DNA of 64,000 bases from Climacium dendroides (taxonomy: Eukaryota > Streptophyta > Bryopsida > Hypnales > Climaciaceae), in assembly GCA_950106755.1 (NCBI GenBank), contig CATNNA010000008.1, positions 1,364,001-1,428,000 of the forward strand, given 5' to 3'. Shown piece by piece: positions 58,099 to 64,000 of this stretch (positions are counted from its first letter, which is position 1; every line of letters begins with the position of its first letter). The position numbers and the translations under genes are program-made. The notes under the pieces are model-generated. The model saw nothing but the letters and a program-made list of their open reading frames with translations, was not told where the DNA came from and did no database searches.

Positions 58099-61000
58099 TG
58101 TAGTGATTAGTCGGACCAGTATTCCTCTAGTTAGCCCGTAATTTTCACTAAAGACCAACTTAGAGTAAACCACACCGGAATCATTTCCACGAGGACTCGA
58201 GGCTCACGGATCTATAGGCTCCTTTAGATCTAAGCTTTTCCTTTCTCTCCTATTTTCTAATCCAGACCAGGGTCCAATCCGGCTACATGCGCCGGATGGG
58301 TTCCGGAAATGTCCAGAAACCATTTGATTGCCCCTTCCGGGATCCCTGGGTTTAGGTGACAAGTGGCCAGATCCACCGTCCGGATGTTTACCGTGTTCGG
58401 AAACACTAATTCTCCTTTTCTCTCTCTCTTTCTATCTACTAACTCTAACTTCAGGGACCGGAAGTATCCTACTGTTCCGTCACCTCACAAATCTGGACCA
58501 GGTTACATAGGGATGGTCAAGGACTATAACGACATTCGAACCTTAACCAAAACTGAGCCTCCCGTCGACCGGTTGGATTTCCTCGTACTCTCTTGGGCTT
58601 GCGCCGGGGCTTACCAGACCAGGTTACACAGGGACGGTCAAGGACTACAATGCCATTCTAGCATCAACCCAACATTGAGCCTCCCATCAATTGGGTGGAT
58701 ATCCTCGCACTCTCTTGGGCGTTACACCAGGGCTTTGACTCCGTCTATGGGGGAATTCCAGTATCCGGAATTCGAGCATGTCTTGCAAACTATTATGCAC
58801 GGAATCTGCCAGCAGCCTCTCAGACACCCTCTTACATGAGGCCGTATCCTCCCCTCATGCTATATGGACATCTAGGCAGGCAACACACTAATACTACCGT
58901 CGAAACAATCCGACCGATGTCCCCATCAATCCAATGACGTCCGGAAACCACTCACAACGTCAACTCTTGCTAATCAAGGTAAGTTCTTAGCATCTAAAAA
59001 AGGCACGAATGGACCCACACCCACACAAGTATGCACCAAGTACAAGAAAGAAGAGAATGAAAAGCCTCCAAATTCTTGGAATTAAGCTCAAAAAAAAGTA
59101 CAAATTGAAAATACTATGTAGTGAGTGAATGTGAATGACCACAAAGGTCCACCAAAATCTAACTTGTACTAAACCTATCATCATTTTCAAAATCCCACAA
59201 AACATTTCTACTGGTCTACTAGATTTCTGGAAATCCATTAGATCCTATTTTTCCGGCTCAGCGGCCGGACTCCGGTACTTTCACTAGTATGTACAAAACT
59301 ATTTCCTATACCCTGCGTCCTTACCCTTAGGAGGAATAATTTCTTTTAGCAGGTCTTGATACATATCCTTATGAATACTCCTTAGAGAAAACACATCAGG
59401 GCCTTTTGCTCCCCAACTTGGACCTCCTGTGATACTAGTTCCTCTGTCTACACTTCGGGTTCCGACTATCGGAACTTCTAGACTTCCTTGGAAGTCTTTC
59501 CAAGTACTTTTATGGCGAGGAGAAGACTGAACCAATCGAGTCTCCTTAGTCTCCGGAGGAGTACCTGTAAGGTCAATGATTGGATTTTCCTGGAGGAGGT
59601 CCTCATTGTCCTTAGATACAACGGTACCCCAATCCACTTCTTCTGGACTCTCCGGTGGTGGTGAAAGCTCCGGGACAGGTGGTACCACCGGTGACACTTC
59701 TGTAACAACGGATTCCAAAATATTACTTCCCTCCGGAACCATCAAGGTATGTACGGGAGAGGAAGGAGGAGGATCTACTGGATTTGGCTCTGCGGGTGCC
59801 AAATACTCCACCAGTTCCCGCATCTTTGCTCGAGCTTGTTCCAACAAAGTCCGGTTTTCCACTCGTAAAGCGCCCGCCTCCGTCACCGACTTCTTTTGCT
59901 CCTCGATCAGGATGGCATTTTGTTTCTCCGTCGTCACCAAAGTGTCCGTCCTCTGGAAGATGGCGTTCCAGTCGGTTAGTGCCATCTTTCGGCACACCCA
60001 TTTGAAGGTCTCTTCATAGTTTTGGAGAATCTTCATGAGATCGTCAGCCCGCCACACGATGTACTGGGCCAGTTCCAAAATATCCTCAAAGAGCGCCCCC
60101 CCTAGTCGGAGCTTGGTCCTTTCTTCCTCCTCTGCCTCTGTAGGTTTGGTCCAGGAGGGACCGGCCTCTGTTTGAGAGGGACCGGCTTCTGACTAAGAAG
60201 GTTCAACTTCTTGCTGAGAAGGTCCAGTTTCTTCTTTCCGATCCGGAGCATCCTCCTCCATTTGCTCTAGCGCAGGAGGATCCTCCGTTGGCGTCACCGG
60301 TGGGGTCGCTTGCTGCCGGGACTTTTTCGACAGAGGAGTGGACTGCTCCTTGTCTTCCGTCTCCTCGTCATCCGGTCCTTCCCAATGAGAGGGTTCTTCT
60401 CCTCCGTACTTCTGGAGCTGAATCAACTCAGTATAGGCTTCCTCCTCGTTTGACTTGAGTAAGGAATGATGGACATATAAGTGGGAGACATACGCCGGAA
60501 GAGGGCTCCCACCCTTCTTCCCCTTCCGGAGAGAATGTATGAGATCCCCAACCAACTCGAAGATGATGAACGCCCAATCCATCATCAGCTTCCCTTGGAG
60601 GCTTCCTAAGATGGTGGAAGCTACCTTGGCCACCACTCGCCTAGGCTTGGTCGGATGGAGGATAGGGTTGAGAAACGCTACCACATCTCAGTATTCCGGG
60701 TTTAACAGATCAGAGACCTAGTAACCCTCTTTTGGGTTTGCCGCCATCCGGAACTCGCCCACCATGTCTGGCGCCATCCGGAACCCGTAGACAGCTCTCC
60801 ACTCGCCTACCGTCCACAGCTCAGGTTTCGCTCGGAGGGTGGTATCCAAGATACCACTTTTCGGTCGAAGCAGATCCGACACCAGATTCTCCTCCCAGAT
60901 GCCCCAAAGGAAATCCATCAATACTTCGCATCCCATGTTAGTGAAGTTCCGCTGTAGGCGCTCCATTCGGACCTCATCGGTTGAAATTTCCGGCACCACC

Positions 61001-61606
61001 CATATTACTGGAATTGCCTTTGTCCGGGGTGGCGGCGTTGGAATCGGCTCGTCTGAGTCCTCCGGCTCATCCTTCAATCTACGCCGGCTCACTCTTGAAG
61101 TCATCATGCTCGTACAAGAAACCTCACACAAGCTCTCCCTAACTTTCTTGCTCACAGAAAGTCACTCCGAAACACCCTACACGATTGCAACTCACACAGT
61201 CCTTTAATCTACCGGAAATACTTAAGAACTGGAAAGGCAGGAAAAACAAAGATGCAAGAAAGTAAGAAAGCAATTGTGCCTTCTATCGGCTACAGTCCCA
61301 ATCTTATACTAGTTAGATGGATGGACGGTCGGACGAGAGTATGGGAATATGGGATAGGTTTGAGCGGCAAAGCCTAACCCTAGTACGGATTCGATTTCCG
61401 GCTTTTAGAATCGGCGCCGTCATCCGATTTTCGGAATTTTCTAGGACTCCATAATGAGATTTCTCCGGATCCGGAGTTCTGGTATTCCTGAAATCCTTCT
61501 AATCTCCTATAGGGATTCAAAACTTTCCTTTTTAAAAGAATAAATTTTGAAATTTTCTATCAAATGCTAGTTTTTTGGGTCTAGCATGTGGGATCACACT
61601 CCTACA
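58099..61606 (-). mobile_element. Solo LTR C3 (family C, reversed)
   Basis: A 3508-bp copy starting TGTAGTGATTAG and ending ATCACACTCCTACA, flanked by a perfect CGGGA duplication (58094-58098 and 61607-61611), inserted in C4. Confidence 0.9.
59299..61155 (-). pseudogene. LTR-internal reading frame, C3 copy
   Basis: The best-preserved family C frame: one frame from about 61110 ('MMTSRVSRRRL') to the stop at 59299, broken by TAG at 60718, TGA near 60685 and TAG at 60193. N-terminal domain 'NFTNMGCEVLMDFLWGI', 'TLRAKPELWTV-EWRAVYGF', 'NPILHPTKPRRVVAKVAS'. An acidic linker with Ser/Pro follows, then 'ELAQYIVWRADDLMKILQNYEETFKWV' and a shorter helical region than C2, and the end 'LLKEIIPPKGKD'. 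The frame fills more than half of the LTR. Confidence 0.7.
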
Positions 61607-62479
61607 CGGGATCCTTGAGTTTAGATGACAAGTAGCCAGATCCACCGTCCGGATGTTTATCGTGTCCAGAAATATTGACTCTCTCTCTCTCTCCCTCTCT
61701 TTTGACCTCTTCTACTAATGCTAACTTAACTTCAGGGACCGGAAGTATCCTACTGTTCCGTCACCTCACAAATCCGGAGTACTTATTGGATCAAGTCACA
61801 CAGAGACAGTCAAGGACTACAACGACATTCTAGCATTAACCCAACACTAAGCCTCCCATCGATCGGGTGGACATCCTTGTACTTTCTTGGGCGTTACATC
61901 GGAGCTTTGATTCCGTCTATAGGGGAATTCCGGTATTCGGAATTCGGATCACGTCTTACAAATTCCCGTACACGGAAGCTACTTGCAGACTCTTAGACAC
62001 CCTCCTACACGAGGCCGTATCTTCCCCTCATGCTATACCGGCATCCAAGCAAGTAGTACACTAAACTTCCTCCGGAACAATCCGGTCGATCTCCCCATCA
62101 ATCTAGTGACGTCCGGAAACCACTCACAACGTCGACACTTGCTAATTAAGGTAAGTTCTCAACATCTGGAAAAGGCACAAATGGACCCACACCCACAAAA
62201 GTATGCACCAAGTATAAAAAGGAAGAGAATGGAATTCCTCGAAACGCTTTGAATTAAGCTCAAAGGTACATACTGAAAATCATGTGGTGAGTGAGTGACC
62301 ACAAAGGTCCATCAAAAACTAACTTATACTAAACCAATCCTCATCTCAAAATCATACAAAACACTCCTATTGGCCCGCTAGATTTTCGGTAATCCGCTAG
62401 ATCCTACTTTTTCGGCTTGGCGACCAGACTCCGGCACTATTATAAGTATGTACAAAACTACTTCCTATTCTTCTGCATC

Positions 62480-64000
62480 CTTTTCCTTAGGGGGAATAAT
62501 GTCTTTTAACAAGTTCAGGTATATCTACTTCCGGCTACTCCTCAGAGGAAATTCACTAGGGACTCTTGCTCCCCAACTTGGACCTACAGCGATATCGGTT
62601 CCTTTGTCTGCACTCCGGATTTCGGCTATCGGAACTTCCGGACTTCCTCGGGAATTTCTCCGGGTAAATTTCATGTGGGAAAAAGAATGAATAGACCGAG
62701 TCCCCTTTGTCTCTGGAAGAGTAACCGTAAGGTCTATGATTAGATTGTCCTGAAGAAGGTCCTCACTTCCCTTAGGTACAATGGTACCTCAATCCACTTC
62801 TGTTTTCTCGGGTGGAAGTGATAGTTCTGGAACAGGAGGTACCACTGGCGATACCTCTGCAACAATTGTTTCTAGAAGAACAATTTCCTTCGGAACCGGC
62901 AATGTATGGGTGGGAGAGGAAGGAGGAGGGTCTACCGGATTTGGCTCTACGGGTGCTAAGCACGCCACCAATTCTCGCATCTTTGCTCGTGATGCGTCCA
63001 TCCTTCTCGCCTACTCTAGTAGACACTTGACTATAGGCACTCGGCTTGAGCTTGCGGCTACGTCGAAGTTGGCTTCAAACAATCGGGCCTTGTTGATGTA
63101 GTCCACCAGGATCTCCAAGGAGTTTTGGAGCTAGGTAACACTTCGGCTTAGTGCCTTCGTCTGCCGGCGGGGCTCTTCCTCCATGACTTTGGCCTTCTCT
63201 TGGGCCGTCCGCAACTCGTTCTCCAACTGAGCGTAAGTGGACTCCGACCCTTGGAACTGTTCCAGCAAATCCCGGTTCTCCACTCATAGAGCGCCAACCT
63301 CCGTCACCATCTTCTTTTGGTCTTGAATCAGAAGGTTGTTTTGCTTCTCGGCCGTCACCAGAGCGTCCGTCCTCCGGAAGATGGCGTTCCAGTCGGTCAG
63401 TGCCATCTTCCGGCACTCGGCTTGAGCTTGCAGCTACGTCGAAGTTGGCTTCAAACAACCAGGCCTTGTTGATGTAGTCCGCCGGGATCTCCAAGGAGTT
63501 TTGGAGCTAGGTAACACTTCGGCTTAGTGCCTCCGTTTGTCGGCGGGGCTCTTCCTCCATGACTTTGGCCTTCTCTTGGGCCGTCCGCAACTCGTTCTCC
63601 AACCGAGCGCAAGTGGACTCCGACCCTTGGAATCGTTCCAGCAAATCTCGGTTCTCCACTCATAAAGCGCCAACCTCCGTCACCATCTTCTTTTGGTCTT
63701 GAATCAGAAGATTGTTTTGCTTCTCGGCCGTCACCAGAGCGTCCGTCCTCCGGAAGATGGTGTTTCAGTCGGTTAGTGCCATCTTCTGGCACACCCGTTT
63801 GAAGGTCTCCTCATAGTTGTGGAGAATCTTCATAATGTCGTCAGCCCGCCACACGAAGTGTTGGGCCAGCTCCGTAATATCCTCGTAGGGCAACCCCTCC
63901 AGTTGGATCTCGGTCCTTTCTTCCTCCTCTTCTTCCGGAGGATTGGTCCGAGATGGACCGGCTTCTGTCCGGTCCGGAAAGTCTTCTGTCCGGTCTAGAG
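62480..64000 (-). pseudogene. LTR-internal reading frame, C4 copy (partial, duplicated)
   Basis: The C-terminal half of the family C frame on the minus strand, disrupted by shifts and by a 376-bp direct duplication (63037-63412 repeated at 63413-63788). The N-terminal half lies beyond the window. Confidence 0.6.
63037..63788. repeat. 376-bp direct duplication
   Basis: GGCACTCGGCTTGAGCTTGC at 63037 recurs at 63413, and both copies continue with near identity. 376 is not a multiple of three, so the duplication breaks the C4 frame. Confidence 0.85.

Larger units (their letters stand above)
54149..64000 (-). mobile_element. LTR copy C4 (family C, reversed), host of C2 and C3
   Basis: Starts TGTAGTGATTAGTCGG at 54149. 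Its own sequence is 54149-54265, 57969-58098 and 61607-64000, and it continues past the window edge. The rest is the inserted copies C2 and C3. Removing C3 rejoins 'CCCCTTCCGGGA' to 'TCCTTGAGTTTAGATGAC', matching C1. Confidence 0.8.

Overview
The window looks like a repeat-dense nuclear segment from a streptophyte (green-plant lineage) genome. The evidence is plant-type TTTAGGG/CCCTAAA runs (near 2405, 34790, 39205), GT-AG introns, a Ty3/gypsy element with a tRNA-Asp-like primer site, CACTA and hAT elements, and very long LTRs. A charophyte alga such as Chara is my guess from the style of the elements; nothing here proves the species. I see no convincing ordinary host gene. Almost everything readable is mobile DNA in several layers.

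Layout. 1-1600: the 5' part of a transposase-like gene (minus strand, running off the left edge) and an array of 21-bp palindromes. 1600-5486: AT-rich DNA with tandem repeats and low-complexity stretches. 5487-8827: LTR copy C1, split by a hAT-type foldback element (6827-8520). 8828-25415: a Ty3/gypsy element, family A. Its 5' LTR (8828-14296) holds a CACTA element, its gag is split by a reversed solo LTR of family B (14985-18409), and its 3' LTR starts at 23646. 25416-45030: a block of about 19.6 kb that interrupts A-type LTR sequence, which resumes at 45030-46090. 46091-49211: a second B LTR. 49235-50977: a decayed hAT transposase gene. 51000-54148: mostly unassigned, with one MITE. 54149-64000: LTR C4, into which solo LTRs C2 (54266-57968) and C3 (58099-61606) have inserted.

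The most unusual part is the 25.4-45.0 kb block. It carries (i) a split minus-strand gene, 33067-28719, whose joined exons read as a ParB/Srx-like 'NGQHS' segment followed by a DNA-methyltransferase-like motif I/II region; (ii) a minus-strand FCP1/NIF-type phosphatase-like gene, 28461-27283; (iii) a plus-strand DUF7869-like transposase, 41282-44151; and (iv) more than 20 copies of a 21-bp palindrome (9-nt arms around a 3-nt spacer), between genes and inside introns. A relative of the transposase at 1-832 lies beside its own palindrome array with different arms but the same TCG-N3-CGA core. I infer a large DNA transposon family whose DNA sites, transposase and perhaps ParB/methyltransferase protein belong together.

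A second theme is that LTR families A, B and C each carry a long, mutually similar reading frame wholly inside the LTR. Most genes are decayed. In-frame stops are mainly TAG, and paired copies show CAG in one and TAG in the other, as expected from C-to-T decay at methylated CHG sites.
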